From assembly GCF_002113125.1 (NCBI RefSeq), contig NZ_NEJP01000010.1, positions 1 through 64,000 on the forward strand: a DNA stretch of 64,000 nt, read 5' to 3'. The position numbers and the translations under genes are program-made. The notes below the pieces were generated by a model, which did not search any database, was not told the DNA's origin, and was given only the letters and a program-made list of their open reading frames with translations. Origin of the DNA: Pseudomonas sp. B20(2017). GTDB lineage: Bacteria; Pseudomonadota; Gammaproteobacteria; Pseudomonadales; Pseudomonadaceae. Shown here one piece after another: positions 41,586 through 51,419 of this stretch (position 1 is its first letter; the number at the start of each line of letters is the position of its first letter).

Positions 41586-42971
41586 TCACGCGGAGCGGGC
41601 AATTGCAGTGAGGCATTCCTCAATCGAACGCTGTTGCGTTTCGGCATACAACCCCAGCTCATCGATGGTCGAACGCCCCAAGGCCTGTTCGAATGCCTGA
41701 CGGTTGGAATGCTCGCCATAGTGTGTCTGCGCCGCATCCCCCAGGTTCGACTGAAAAATCCCTGCCGCACTGACCGGCAGGAAATCTTCGTACACCAGCG
41801 GCTCGGCTTTCACATAGCCGTCGCGCAACAATCCTTGCAGCGAAACATCAGCAGGATGATCCGCCGCCAGCCCTTTGTCTGTCAGGAAATAACGAAAGTA
41901 CGCCAGTTCCTGCTCGCGCATGCCCTCGAGGCTGTCAGGGAATTCGCTGAAGTGCTGGGCCATCAATGCGTTGTAGCGCGAGGCGTTGGCTTCATTGGGG
42001 AAATCGCCCAGCTCATCGCGCGCCGCATTCAGCAGTCGGTCGTACAGCGCACGGCCCTTGGGAGTCAGCGCCGCGCCACGTTGTTCGATTTCGCCGAAAC
42101 GAGCGCTGTGGCTGCCGCGGGTTTGCGTCTGGTCGGTAAAGGCGATCGGCTCGTCCAGCGCCTTGAAACTGGTCTGACGCAACAGGATCGGATGCTGCCG
42201 GCGCGGCGGACCTTCGATCACCGCTTTGGGCGTGATGCCATGCAGCGGCATCTGCGCCTGGACGATGTCGATGTCCAGCGTGCGCGGGGTCAGGTGGTTG
42301 ATGTGCGGACCCTTGAAGGCCACGACATCGGCGATCAGACGATGCTGGGCGCTGAGGGTCTGGTATTGCGCGGCGGTGACGGTGGCGCTGTGGTGCCAGC
42401 GAAATGTCTCCAGCGCTTGCAGGACAAATTCCCCGGCTTCGAATTCATTCAGCCCGCCAGCGGATTCGGCCTGTTCGATCAGTCTTAGCGCCGATGGCGT
42501 AAAGATCGAACGCTTATCCAGCACCGATGCAGCAAAGGCTCGCAGTTCAGGGGCCTCAATCAATTCCAGTCGCAGCAATGAAGTGAACACCCGGAACGGG
42601 CTGACCTGCAGCGCATCTTCATGCACCGCGCGAAACGCCGTGGAATGCACCGGAACCCCGGCAGGGGTCAGGTCGTAATAGCCCACCGGTTGCATGCCCA
42701 TCACTGCAAACAGGCGGGCGAGGGTGGCCAGTTCAGCGGCGGTGCCGACGCGGATTGCGCCGTGGCGCTCCATGTCCAGCCGTTCGATTTCGCCAGTGAT
42801 TTGCAGTTGCTTGGCGACTTGCGGCTCGCGTGCCAGCACGTCGCGGTTGGTCTGTTCCACCAGTTCCATCAATGCACCGTACAGCGGCACTTCTTCGCGG
42901 TACATGTCGGACATCGCTTTGGAGAAGCGTTGGCGGATCAGGTCGGGGCTGACGAAAGGCTGCACGGTCAT
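41586..42971 (-). CDS. hglS: 2-oxoadipate dioxygenase/decarboxylase (HglS, DUF1338)
   Basis: A 461-residue DUF1338 (YdcJ) protein. HglS converts 2-oxoadipate to D-2-hydroxyglutarate in D-lysine catabolism, an iron-dependent reaction in the cytoplasm. Motifs include RHGAIRVGTAAEL near residue 70, VPVHSTAFRAV, AFKGPHINHLTPRTLDID and YEDFLPVSAAGIFQSNL near the end. ATG 42971 follows AGGAA by 9 nt; the frame extends further upstream but without support. It appears to be a single-gene unit here. Confidence 0.88.
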   Translation of the reverse strand: MTVQPFVSPDLIRQRFSKAMSDMYREEVPLYGALMELVEQTNRDVLAREPQVAKQLQITGEIERLDMERHGAIRVGTAAELATLARLFAVMGMQPVGYYDLTPAGVPVHSTAFRAVHEDALQVSPFRVFTSLLRLELIEAPELRAFAASVLDKRSIFTPSALRLIEQAESAGGLNEFEAGEFVLQALETFRWHHSATVTAAQYQTLSAQHRLIADVVAFKGPHINHLTPRTLDIDIVQAQMPLHGITPKAVIEGPPRRQHPILLRQTSFKALDEPIAFTDQTQTRGSHSARFGEIEQRGAALTPKGRALYDRLLNAARDELGDFPNEANASRYNALMAQHFSEFPDSLEGMREQELAYFRYFLTDKGLAADHPADVSLQGLLRDGYVKAEPLVYEDFLPVSAAGIFQSNLGDAAQTHYGEHSNRQAFEQALGRSTIDELGLYAETQQRSIEECLTAIARSA

Positions 42972-43082
42972 GAAAAAAATTCCTGGCACGGTCACGTAAA
43001 GGGTGTCGGAAAAGATCGCAGCCTTCGCCGATGCGGGCAAACGAAGAATCCTACGAACCTCATTCTGCCAACGACTGACCGT

Positions 43083-44021
43083 TTACCTGTCCTGACGCGA
43101 ATTCTCTCCCAAAAATTCCCGATACAGACGTGCCGTGTTCGACGGCTGTTCGACCATCGGCATATGGCCGACGCCGTCCCAGACATCGACCCGCAAATTG
43201 CTGATGCCTTTGCTCCACACCGGCACGCTGCTGACGTCGATCAACCGGTCCTTGCGGCCCCAGAGCAACAGCGCCGGGCATTTGATGTCCGGCAGTTTCG
43301 GCTCCATCGGCGGGCTGGCGCGAAAGTCCCGGAAAATCTCTTCCAGTTCGTCGCGGCATTGTTCGTAGCGCTGGGCAATGGCATCCAGCACCAGACCGGG
43401 CACCCATGGTGGCGAGGCCATGGTCATGGCGTAGAAGCGTCGGAATTCTTCCCGGGAATTGATCAGGAACGGATTGTGCCCACGGGCCAGGTGGCGCTCC
43501 ATGTCGCTGGCTTCGGGTGCAGTGACGCCGGCCGGGTCGATCAGCGCCACCGAAGCGATGCGATCCGGGTAGGTCGCCGCCAGCCACGCGGCGATGTAGC
43601 CGCCCATGGAGTTGCCGATCACGTGGACTTTCTCGACGCCGCAAACATCGAGCAACTGGATCATGCGCTTGGCCTGCACCGGGATGTCGTAGCCACCGCC
43701 GGCCTTGAAGCCGGTTTCGCCATGGCCGGCCAGGTCCGGGATGATCACCCGGTACTGGCCGACAAAATGCCGGGCGAAGCGCAGCCACAGGTTCTTTTCG
43801 GCGCTGTAGCCGTGCAGCATCAAAATGCTGCTCGACGCTTCATAAGGGCCGCCTTGCCAGGTCGACACGGTCATTTCGGCAATCGGCACTTCAATCTTGT
43901 GCAGCCGGTACAGCTTGGCCTCGAGGGCCGCGCTCAGATCGTAGAGCCAGTGGCCGACCGCCGGGTAACTCAACCAGCTCCAGGCCACGAAAACCGCGAG
44001 GGCGACAAACAGCAAAAGCAT
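43083..44021 (-). CDS. Alpha/beta hydrolase with N-terminal membrane anchor
   Basis: A 312-residue alpha/beta hydrolase. It begins with a hydrophobic segment (MLLLFVALAVFVAWSWLSYP), then SILMLHGYSAEKNLW (oxyanion region), the nucleophile elbow GNSMGG with Ser, LLLWGRKDRLID with the acidic residue, and GVGHMPMVEQP with the His. The gene ends about 110 bp before hglS and begins 16 bp after the monooxygenase, so the two probably form an operon in which the hydrolase opens an ester or lactone product. Confidence 0.82.
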   Translation of the reverse strand: MLLLFVALAVFVAWSWLSYPAVGHWLYDLSAALEAKLYRLHKIEVPIAEMTVSTWQGGPYEASSSILMLHGYSAEKNLWLRFARHFVGQYRVIIPDLAGHGETGFKAGGGYDIPVQAKRMIQLLDVCGVEKVHVIGNSMGGYIAAWLAATYPDRIASVALIDPAGVTAPEASDMERHLARGHNPFLINSREEFRRFYAMTMASPPWVPGLVLDAIAQRYEQCRDELEEIFRDFRASPPMEPKLPDIKCPALLLWGRKDRLIDVSSVPVWSKGISNLRVDVWDGVGHMPMVEQPSNTARLYREFLGENSRQDR

Positions 44022-44037
44022 CGTGGGTCTTCCTTGT

Positions 44038-45492
44038 TCAAGACAGAATGTGGTCGGCCGGTTTCAGCGCCCGGGTCAACCGGTGATAGCTGAAACTGAA
44101 GCCGGGGAACATCGCGATCACATGACCGCTCCTGCTTTGATACCAACTGTGGCAGCCACCGGTTTTCCAGACCGTGCGCTCCATTTCCCGGTGAATCATC
44201 TGAGTGTAGGTACGTTCTGCTTCGGGGCGAACTTCGATGCTGCGCAGCCCTTTGGCCTGCAAGGTGCGGATGCAGTCGAGGATGTAGTTCATCTGCGATT
44301 CGATGATGAACAGCGCCGAGGTGTGGCCGATGCCGGTGTTCGGCCCGGTCACGATAAACAGATTGGGAAATCCCGGCAGGCTGGTGCCGAGGTAAGCGCG
44401 TGGATACTGCGCCCAGACATCGCGCAGTTGCACAGCGTTTTTTCCGCTGACCGGGTAGGAAATCACGCCGTCGGTGGCGTCGTAACCGGTCGACCAGATG
44501 ATCAGATCGACGTCGATGTGCTGGCCGTCCGTGGTGACGATGCCTGTTTCGTCGAGGCTGGCGATGCCTTGCTCACGGCTGTGCAACTTGACGTTGGGCC
44601 GGGTCAGCGCCGGATAGTAGGTGCTGGAGAGCAACACCCGTTTGCAGCCGATGGTGAAGTCCGGTGTCAGTTTTTTCCGCAACTCTGGGTCAGTCACCTG
44701 GCGTTTTAGAAACCTCAGGGCCTGGCCCTGCACCATGTGAATCGCCGGTTTCGAGTATTTGAAGGCGATGACCCGGGTCTCGAACTGCCAGTAGATTATC
44801 CAGCGCAGCAGTTTGTAGGCTGGTTTCAGACCCAGCAGCCAACGCTGAAATCGCCCGAACGTACGGTCGGCCCGGGGTAGCACCCAGTGCGCGGTGCGCT
44901 GAAACACGTGCAATCGGGCGACCTTGGGTGCAATCGCCGGAATCACTTGAGCGGCACTGGCACCGCTGCCAACGATCGCCACGCGTTTACCGCGATAGTC
45001 GTAGCTGTGATCCCAATTGTTTGTATGAAAGGTCTTGCCCTGAAAGCGATCCCGGCCGGGAAAGTGTGGGATAACCGGTTGGCTCAGCGGCCCGGTGGCA
45101 TTTATCAGGAACTGCGCATAAAAAGTGCCTTTGCTGCCGGTGTGTACGGCCCAGCGTTTTTCGGTGTCGTCCCATTCGACGCGCTCGACGTTGGCCTCCA
45201 GTTCTACCCGGTCGCGCAGGCCGAATCGTTCGACTACATAGTCGGTATAACGGTGCAGTTCCGCTTGTTCGGCGAACATCTGCGTCCAGCGGTACGGTGC
45301 GAACGACAACGAATAAAGAGGTGACGGCACGTCCACCGCCGCGCCGGGGTAGGTGTTCTGGCACCAGGTGCCGCCGAAAAAGTCCCGGCGTTCCAGCAAA
45401 CGAAAGTCGTCGATACCGGCCTTGAGCAGATTGACCGCCGCGCACTGGCCGCCAAATCCGCTGCCGATGATCAACACTTGGTAGGTCTGCAT
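44038..45492 (-). CDS. FAD-dependent Baeyer-Villiger-type monooxygenase
   Basis: A 484-residue class B flavoprotein monooxygenase. It has FAD motif IIGSGFGGQCAA, NADPH motif IVGSGASAAQ, and the Baeyer-Villiger fingerprint in FQGKTFHTNNWDH (FxGxxxHxxxW). An FFGGTWCQNTYPGAAVD segment is also typical. It would oxidise a ketone or aldehyde to an ester or lactone using NADPH and O2. The substrate cannot be inferred; the adjacent esterase-type hydrolase supports such a pathway. The next gene is divergent, 190 bp away. Confidence 0.85.
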   Translation of the reverse strand: MQTYQVLIIGSGFGGQCAAVNLLKAGIDDFRLLERRDFFGGTWCQNTYPGAAVDVPSPLYSLSFAPYRWTQMFAEQAELHRYTDYVVERFGLRDRVELEANVERVEWDDTEKRWAVHTGSKGTFYAQFLINATGPLSQPVIPHFPGRDRFQGKTFHTNNWDHSYDYRGKRVAIVGSGASAAQVIPAIAPKVARLHVFQRTAHWVLPRADRTFGRFQRWLLGLKPAYKLLRWIIYWQFETRVIAFKYSKPAIHMVQGQALRFLKRQVTDPELRKKLTPDFTIGCKRVLLSSTYYPALTRPNVKLHSREQGIASLDETGIVTTDGQHIDVDLIIWSTGYDATDGVISYPVSGKNAVQLRDVWAQYPRAYLGTSLPGFPNLFIVTGPNTGIGHTSALFIIESQMNYILDCIRTLQAKGLRSIEVRPEAERTYTQMIHREMERTVWKTGGCHSWYQSRSGHVIAMFPGFSFSYHRLTRALKPADHILS

Positions 45493-45682
45493 GGGCCTCC
45501 TTCTTATAGTCTTTTTTCCATTTTCCTACTTTCATGTATAGCCAATCATTTGCCCGCCGTGTGGTGCTGATGACGGGGTATTCGGCCCGCTGGCCGGTGA
45601 TGGCTATTTGACGTTGCCCTGATAGACTCCCAATACATCGGGTCTGCGGTCTGCGCAGTGCCGTCGAGTGGTCGAGGCCCCT

Positions 45683-46756
45683 ATGGGAAGAACGGGAGGA
45701 AAGGGACTTTCACTGGCCAGGAGGCTCTATGCATCGCGAATCCTCGGACTGGTTCTGGGGCTTTTGTGCGTGAGCGTCGCGATGTATCCACTCGATCCGC
45801 CGGCCTGGGTCTGGGCGCTGATGCTGTTCAACGGCCTGGTCTGGCCGCACCTCGCGTATCAATGGGCCCGCCGGGCGAAGGTTCCGTACCACGCCGAACA
45901 CCGCAACCTGTTGATCGACGCCTTTCTCGGTGGCTTATGGGTCGCCGCCATGCATTTCAATCCCTTGCCCAGTGCCACGACCATTTCGATGATGGCAATG
46001 AACAACGTCGCCATCGGTGGCCTGCGTTTTCTGTTGGCCGGGGCGGCGGCGCAGTTGCTCGGCGTCGGCGTTGGACTGGTGGTGTTTGCCCCCGCGTTCG
46101 TCCCGATGACCACGCCTGCGCAACTCTATGCCTGTCTCCCGCTGTTGATGCTGTATCCGCTGGCGCTGGGCTGGATCTGCTTTCGCCAGGCCTACACCCT
46201 CGGCCTGCATAAACGCGAATTGCTCGCTCTGAGCTGCACCGACAGCCTCACCGGTCTGCTCAATCACGGCGCCTGGAAGGATCAGCTGGAAATCGAATTC
46301 GAACGCTGCAAACGTCAGCAGGCCGGTGCGGCGATTGCGCTGATCGACATCGACCACTTCAAGGCGATCAACGACACCTACGGGCATGTGGCCGGCGATA
46401 TCGTCCTGCGTCAGTTGAGCAAGATGCTCAAGCAGAACCTGCGCATGGCCGATGTGGCCGGGCGCTACGGCGGCGACGAGTTTTGCGTGATCCTGCCGGA
46501 CTTGCCGCTGTTCAACGCGGCGCAGGCGATGGAAGGATTGCGTGAGCGTTTTTCCTTTCTGGTGTACGAACAGAACCCGGCGCTGAAAGTCAGCCTGAGC
46601 ATTGGTCTGGCAGCGCTCGACCCGGCCCACGGCGACGCGACACGCTGGCTCGATGACGCCGATCGGGCGCTGTACGAAGCCAAGGCCGGCGGGCGTAACC
46701 GGGTGATTTGCTGCAGCGACGACAAGCCACGGCGCGAGGTATTCGATTCGGTTTGA
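45683..46756 (+). CDS. MASE2-GGDEF diguanylate cyclase
   Basis: A 357-residue membrane diguanylate cyclase. The N-terminal half is a MASE2-like domain with about five membrane segments (ASRILGLVLGLLCVSVAMY onward); the C-terminal GGDEF domain has SCTDSLTGLLNHGAW, DIDHFKAINDTYGH and an intact GGDEF at about 263-267. An inhibitory I-site RMAD is placed five residues before it. It should make cyclic di-GMP, which could feed exopolysaccharide control. ATG 45683, after GAGG, is preferred over GTG 45668. Confidence 0.88.
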   Translation: MGRTGGKGLSLARRLYASRILGLVLGLLCVSVAMYPLDPPAWVWALMLFNGLVWPHLAYQWARRAKVPYHAEHRNLLIDAFLGGLWVAAMHFNPLPSATTISMMAMNNVAIGGLRFLLAGAAAQLLGVGVGLVVFAPAFVPMTTPAQLYACLPLLMLYPLALGWICFRQAYTLGLHKRELLALSCTDSLTGLLNHGAWKDQLEIEFERCKRQQAGAAIALIDIDHFKAINDTYGHVAGDIVLRQLSKMLKQNLRMADVAGRYGGDEFCVILPDLPLFNAAQAMEGLRERFSFLVYEQNPALKVSLSIGLAALDPAHGDATRWLDDADRALYEAKAGGRNRVICCSDDKPRREVFDSV

Positions 46757-46796
46757 ACAGATCGGGTGTCGCATCCGGGATAGAGCCTTGGCGCGA

Positions 46797-46823
46797 TGTC
46801 AGGTACGGTTCAGTACCCGACAC
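46797..46823. other. Stem-loop before the M20 peptidase gene
   Basis: TGTCAGGTAC and GTACCCGACA pair (nine of ten) around GGTTCA, just before the ribosome site and ATG of the peptidase gene. It may end transcription of the cyclase gene weakly, or act as a control hairpin in the leader. Confidence 0.4.
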
Positions 46824-46840
46824 GAAACAAGGATTGATTC

Positions 46841-48076
46841 ATGACGTTCAAATTCCCTCGTTCCCTGCTGGCCGCCGGTCTCGGCCTGACTCTCTCTTTC
46901 GCCACCGCTGGCGCCTTCGCCGAACCGCACAAACAGGTGCTGGCCGACGCCGAGCAATACAAACCCGAAGCCCTGAAGCTGCTGGAACGGCTGGTCAATA
47001 TCGACTCCGGTTCCGGCGATGAAAAAGGCCTGAAACAAGTCAGCGAAATCGCCATCGATGAGCTGAAAAAGCTCGGCGCCACCATCGAACTGGTGCCCAA
47101 CACCCCGGAAAAAACCAACCACGTACTCGCCACGCTCAAAGGCACCGGCAAGGCGAAAATCCTGCTGATGGCGCACATGGACACGGTGTTCAAGGAAGGC
47201 TCCGCCGCCGAGCGACCGTTCACGATCAAGGACGGCCGCGCTTATGGGCCGGGGGTGATGGACGACAAGGGCGGGATCGTCGCCGGCATCTACGCGCTGA
47301 AAATTCTGAAGAACCTCGACTTCAAAGACTACGCGCAAATCACCTTCCTGCTCGATGCCAGCGAGGAGACCGGCTCGGACGTCGCCACCGACCTGATCAA
47401 GAAAACTGCCAAGCTCCACGACGTCACCCTCAATCTCGAGCCGGGCCGTCCGGCGGATGGTCTGGTGGTGTGGCGCAAGGGCAGCGCAACCGCTCTGGTC
47501 GAAGTCAAGGGCAAGGCCGCCCACGCCGGCGTCGCGCCGGAACTGGGGCGCAACGCGGCGATGGAAGCGGCGCACCAGATCCTGCAACTGGGCAAGCTCG
47601 GCGACGAGGCCAAGAAAACCACCATCAACTTCACCGTGCTCAAGGCTGGCGACCGCACCAACGTGATCCCGGATCAGGCCACGGCCAAGGCTGACGTGCG
47701 GGCGGCGGTGCCGGAAGAGTTCGACCGGATCGAAAAGGATCTGGCGCGGGTGTCGCAGGACAAGTTGATCCCCGATACCGAAGTGAAGACCTCGCTGCAA
47801 CGCGGCTTGCCACCGATGCCGCAGACGGCGGAGTCGGATCGTTTGATGGCGATGGCCCAGGGGATTTACGGTGAAATCGGCCGTAAGTTGACCGAAGAAG
47901 GTAGCGGCGGGGCGGCGGATGCGAGCCTGTCGGCCGGGGTGGGGACGCCGACGCTGGACGGGTTCGGGATTGTCGGCGGCAACATTCATACGCCGGAGGA
48001 ATACGCGGAGGTGGAGAGCGTGGCGCCGCGGATTTATCTGTTGTCGCGGATGATTATGGAGTTGGCGAAACGGTAA
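46841..48076 (+). CDS. Secreted M20 metallopeptidase (glutamate carboxypeptidase-like)
   Basis: A 411-residue protein with a signal peptide (FPRSLLAAGLGLTLSFATAG, cleavage after AFA). The M20 zinc site is complete: MAHMDTVF (His), GPGVMDDKGG (bridging Asp), DASEETGS (catalytic Glu and ligand), LEPGRPADG and the late GGAADASL region. It resembles carboxypeptidase G2, a periplasmic enzyme that removes C-terminal glutamate from folates and peptides. AAGGA lies before the ATG. The last 60 codons shift to strongly G-ending usage. Confidence 0.85.
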   Translation: MTFKFPRSLLAAGLGLTLSFATAGAFAEPHKQVLADAEQYKPEALKLLERLVNIDSGSGDEKGLKQVSEIAIDELKKLGATIELVPNTPEKTNHVLATLKGTGKAKILLMAHMDTVFKEGSAAERPFTIKDGRAYGPGVMDDKGGIVAGIYALKILKNLDFKDYAQITFLLDASEETGSDVATDLIKKTAKLHDVTLNLEPGRPADGLVVWRKGSATALVEVKGKAAHAGVAPELGRNAAMEAAHQILQLGKLGDEAKKTTINFTVLKAGDRTNVIPDQATAKADVRAAVPEEFDRIEKDLARVSQDKLIPDTEVKTSLQRGLPPMPQTAESDRLMAMAQGIYGEIGRKLTEEGSGGAADASLSAGVGTPTLDGFGIVGGNIHTPEEYAEVESVAPRIYLLSRMIMELAKR

Positions 48077-48164
48077 CGGCAGCCAGCGGTTTCGCGGCGG
48101 GCGCCATGCGAGTGGACTCGTGATGGCGTCGGGCCGCTCTGCCTCTTTGTCGCGTGGTGCGGAG

Positions 48165-49034
48165 TTACTCTTTGACGCTCATGTATTCCTTGGCCCAGAG
48201 GATGTATTCCTCAGGCTGGGTGTAGGTGTGGGTCAGTTCGGTGGCGCTCAGGTCCGAGGCCTGGGTGAAAATCTGGCGCTGTTCGCGCAGGCTGTCGTAA
48301 GTCGCCTTGATCGCCGCGAAGTAAGCACCGTGGCCGTCGATGGTGACGCGCACGCCCAGTTCGGCCAAGCGTTTGTCGTCGCGCAGTGCCGGGTTGCCGT
48401 AGGTCACCAGCATCAGCGGGACGGTCAGGTGTTCGGCGATTTGCTCGAGCTGATCGAAATCCTGGATACCTACCATGCAGATACCGTCAGCGCCAGCAGC
48501 TTGATACTGCTTGGTGCGGCTGATGATTTCCTGGTTTGGCAGAATGCCGGCGTTGGTCCGGGCGATGATTGCCATTTCCGAATCGACCCGGGCTTCCAGT
48601 GCCGCCCGGATCTTGCCCACGCCTTCGGCGACGGTGATCAGGTCGGTGGATTTGCGGCCGAACTGGGCTGGCAGCAGGGTGTCTTCGATGGTCAGCGCGG
48701 CGACGCCGGCGCGTTCCAGTTCGACGATGGTGCGCATCACGTTGAGCGCGTTGCCGTAGCCGTGGTCGGCGTCGGCGATCACCGGCAGTTGGGCGACGCG
48801 GCCAATGCGGGTGGCCTGTTCAGCGAATTCGCTGAGGGTGATCAGGGCAAAGTCCGGAGCCCCCAGGACCTGCAACGAGGCGACCGAGCCGCCGAGAATC
48901 CCTACTTCAAAACCCAGGTCAGCGGCGATGCGGGCGGACATCGGATCGAACACCGAGGCGGTGTGATAGCAGGTGTCGGAAGCCAGCAGCTGACGGAAGT
49001 TACGGCGCAAATCTTGATGAGAAAGCCTGGTCAT
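48165..49034 (-). CDS. Oxaloacetate decarboxylase-like protein (isocitrate lyase/PEP mutase superfamily)
   Basis: A 289-residue TIM-barrel protein of the isocitrate lyase/PEP mutase superfamily. It has [20 protein letters not shown], the metal-site region [23 protein letters not shown] (replacing the KKCGH loop of isocitrate lyases) and IIARTNAG. This pattern matches the Pseudomonas oxaloacetate decarboxylase type (PA4872) better than methylisocitrate lyase. ATG 49034 starts the domain; the frame upstream of it is unsupported. It follows aruG by about 160 bp and might be a separate unit. Confidence 0.78.
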   Translation of the reverse strand: MTRLSHQDLRRNFRQLLASDTCYHTASVFDPMSARIAADLGFEVGILGGSVASLQVLGAPDFALITLSEFAEQATRIGRVAQLPVIADADHGYGNALNVMRTIVELERAGVAALTIEDTLLPAQFGRKSTDLITVAEGVGKIRAALEARVDSEMAIIARTNAGILPNQEIISRTKQYQAAGADGICMVGIQDFDQLEQIAEHLTVPLMLVTYGNPALRDDKRLAELGVRVTIDGHGAYFAAIKATYDSLREQRQIFTQASDLSATELTHTYTQPEEYILWAKEYMSVKE

Positions 49035-49194
49035 ACGAGTTCCACCAATACAAAGGAATGGAAAGGCTTGAGCAAAGGTGTCAACGCCGAAGGTGAAAAG
49101 GCTATCACGCCAATGGGTCAAGGATCATGACGAATTAACGAGGAAGTTAACCAGGAAAATCCTGTTCAGGCTTTCTTGCAGCAGGCAGAGGCGC

Positions 49195-50229
49195 TCAGGC
49201 CGCCACCGCCTGCTGCTGTTGATTGGGCAGCGGCACCGCCCGTACCGAGTTGCCCGGCTGCAATTGCAGGCGTTTGGCAGTGAGGCGATCGATCACCAGA
49301 CTGCTGCCGACCCGACGTCCCGGTGCGACGGTGATGCGGCAGTTTTCCAGGCGGCGGTTGTGGATCAACCACAGCGGCGCCTGATCGTCCGGCGTGCCGA
49401 TGCTCAGGGTCAGTTCCAGGCTGTCGCGCACGGTGCGGATGCTGCGGATCGGTGCTTCGATCACCGGGCCGCCGTCAAAAATGTCGATGTAGCCTTTGTG
49501 AGCGAAACCTTCGGACTGGAGGATTTTCAGTGCCGGTTCGGTATTGGGGTGGGCCTGACCGATAACGGCCTGAGCCTGTTCGGTGAGCAGGCAGGTGTAC
49601 AGCGGCTGACGCGGCATCAGTTCGGCGATAAACGCTTTGTTGCCCAGCCCGGACAGGTGGTCGGCGTGGCTGAAATCCATCTGGAAGAAGTGCCGGCCGA
49701 GGCTGTCCCAGAAGGGCGAACAGCCTTGTTCGTCGGCACTGCCGCGCAGTTCGGCGATCATTTTCTCGCCGAACAGGTGCGGAAACTCGGCGACAAACAG
49801 CAGACGCCCTAATGACAGCAAGCGTCCATTGCTGCCGTGGCGCTGGTCGTGGCGCAGGAACAGCGAGCACAGTTCCGATTGGCCGGTCAGTTCGTTGTTG
49901 AGGAACAGCGTCGGAATCTGCCGCTGAATACCCAGGTCCGGCGCCGAACTGACGGTCAGCCCGACGCGATAGTTGTACCAGGGCTCACGCAGGCCGACGG
50001 CCCCGGCCAGGGCGCTGACGCCGACCACTCGCTGCTCGTCGTCCTCAAGCACAAACAGATAATCTGCATCGGCCCGCTCGACCTGCTCGGCGAACGCCCG
50101 TTGGGCCCAGCGTACCCGGTGGGACAGTCGATCTTCGTTGGCGGGCAGGGTGGTGAACCCGGGACCGGCCTGTTGCACCAGCGTCATCAACGCTGGCAGG
50201 TCGCTGACTTGGACCGGACGGACAATCAT
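49195..50229 (-). CDS. aruG: Arginine/ornithine N-succinyltransferase beta subunit
   Basis: A 344-residue AstA-family protein that transfers succinyl from succinyl-CoA to the alpha-amino group of arginine or ornithine. Family segments are MIVRPVQVSDLPALMTLVQQ, VGVSALAGAVGLREPWYNYR, GRHFFQMDFSHADHLSGLGN and the late PNTEPALKILQSEGF. ATG 50229 is used. It forms a pair with the alpha subunit 55 bp upstream. The genes aruC, aruD and aruB of the normal pathway are absent here, so this is probably a second, specialised copy. Confidence 0.85.
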   Translation of the reverse strand: MIVRPVQVSDLPALMTLVQQAGPGFTTLPANEDRLSHRVRWAQRAFAEQVERADADYLFVLEDDEQRVVGVSALAGAVGLREPWYNYRVGLTVSSAPDLGIQRQIPTLFLNNELTGQSELCSLFLRHDQRHGSNGRLLSLGRLLFVAEFPHLFGEKMIAELRGSADEQGCSPFWDSLGRHFFQMDFSHADHLSGLGNKAFIAELMPRQPLYTCLLTEQAQAVIGQAHPNTEPALKILQSEGFAHKGYIDIFDGGPVIEAPIRSIRTVRDSLELTLSIGTPDDQAPLWLIHNRRLENCRITVAPGRRVGSSLVIDRLTAKRLQLQPGNSVRAVPLPNQQQQAVAA

Positions 50230-50284
50230 GCTGCAACTCCTTTTGCGCGCTTGCTCGGGCACTGTCGTTGGGTAGGGGCGCGGT

Positions 50285-51301
50285 TCACAGGGCGATCACC
50301 CGGATCGTGCCGCCGGCGCGGACGTTGAGCGCCGCGCACAGGGCCGGGTCAAGCGCCAGGGGCTGACCGGGCTGGTAATCCAGCTCGGCGACCACCGCCC
50401 GAAAGCCATGCAGAGCATCATTGCTCACCAGATAGCGACCACGAGCATCGATCAGGGGTTCCTCCTGAACCGTGGCTGTCTGGCTCTGAGTGATCGAGCG
50501 GATGTTGGCGATGCGTGCATACAAGGTCGGGCCGGCGTCGAACAGATCGATGTAGCTGTTGGTTTCAAAACCCTCGCGCTCGAGGATGTCGAAGGCTTCC
50601 TGACCGTCCGGGTGGATGCGCCCGATGCAGTCCTGCGCCGCTTGCGGCAGCATCGGCACGTAGATCGGATATTGCGGCATCAGTTCGGCGAGAAACGTAC
50701 GGCTCTGCAAGCCGCACAGGCGTTCGGCCTCGATGTAGGGCAGGTCGAAGAAGTGTTTGCCCAGCGCATCCCAGAACGGTGAGTTCCCTTGTTCGTCGCT
50801 GTACCCGACGATTTCGGTGATCACCGCTTCGGCAAAGCGTGGCGCATGGGCGGCGATGAACAACAGGCGTGCCCGCGACAGCAATTCGGAAAACGGCGTG
50901 CGCACCAGCGCCGAGTCGATGTGAAAACCGCGCAGCAGCGTATGCCCGCTCAGATCGTGACACAGCGACAATGCCGGCACGCCATGTTCGATGTTCAGCT
51001 CCCGCGAGGCACTGGTGAAATGGCGGTTACGCAGACTGTAGAACGGCTCGTCGTGTCCGGCGGTGGCGAGAATTTCCGAGCAGCCGACCAGTCGGCGGTT
51101 GTCCAGATCTTCCAGCACGAAGAAGTAATTCTCCGGGCCTTGAGCCGCCGCATCGCTGTCGAACGAGGCGCAGGACGCGGCGATTTTTTCGCCCAAGCGT
51201 TCGCTGTCGTCCGGCAGGGATGTGACGCCCACCAGGCTGTCGCGCGCCAGCTGTTGCAATTGCGGCAGGTCGTTTGGCTCGACTGGGCGTAAGACCAGCA
51301 T
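50285..51301 (-). CDS. aruF: Arginine/ornithine N-succinyltransferase alpha subunit
   Basis: A 338-residue AstA-family protein, partner of the beta subunit. It begins MLVLRPVEPNDLPQLQQLA and carries DEPFYSLRNRHFTSASREL, IVGYSDEQGNSPFWDALGKH, FFDLPYIEAERLCGLQSRTF and EREGFETNSYIDLFDAGPTL. An AGGAG site is 7 nt before the ATG. It is 118 bp after the APC permease, in the same direction. Confidence 0.86.
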   Translation of the reverse strand: MLVLRPVEPNDLPQLQQLARDSLVGVTSLPDDSERLGEKIAASCASFDSDAAAQGPENYFFVLEDLDNRRLVGCSEILATAGHDEPFYSLRNRHFTSASRELNIEHGVPALSLCHDLSGHTLLRGFHIDSALVRTPFSELLSRARLLFIAAHAPRFAEAVITEIVGYSDEQGNSPFWDALGKHFFDLPYIEAERLCGLQSRTFLAELMPQYPIYVPMLPQAAQDCIGRIHPDGQEAFDILEREGFETNSYIDLFDAGPTLYARIANIRSITQSQTATVQEEPLIDARGRYLVSNDALHGFRAVVAELDYQPGQPLALDPALCAALNVRAGGTIRVIAL

Positions 51302-51419
51302 GGATGCACTCCTGTATCAAAAGGTTCGGCCCATTCGCCGAACCTGACTATCACTGTCGGTTTCCACGCGTTAAATCGGCGGTCGCCTGATTTGTTGTCA
51401 GACGCCGCTCTTTTTCTTG

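Noticed and set aside
41114..41770. 218-codon minus-strand frame across the hcp start region
   Set aside because: It overlaps hcp and hglS in another frame, runs through the palindrome and has no supported start or family.
48165..49034. Methylisocitrate lyase (prpB) assignment
   Set aside because: The KKCGH-type catalytic loop is absent and no propionate genes are near; the oxaloacetate decarboxylase type fits better.
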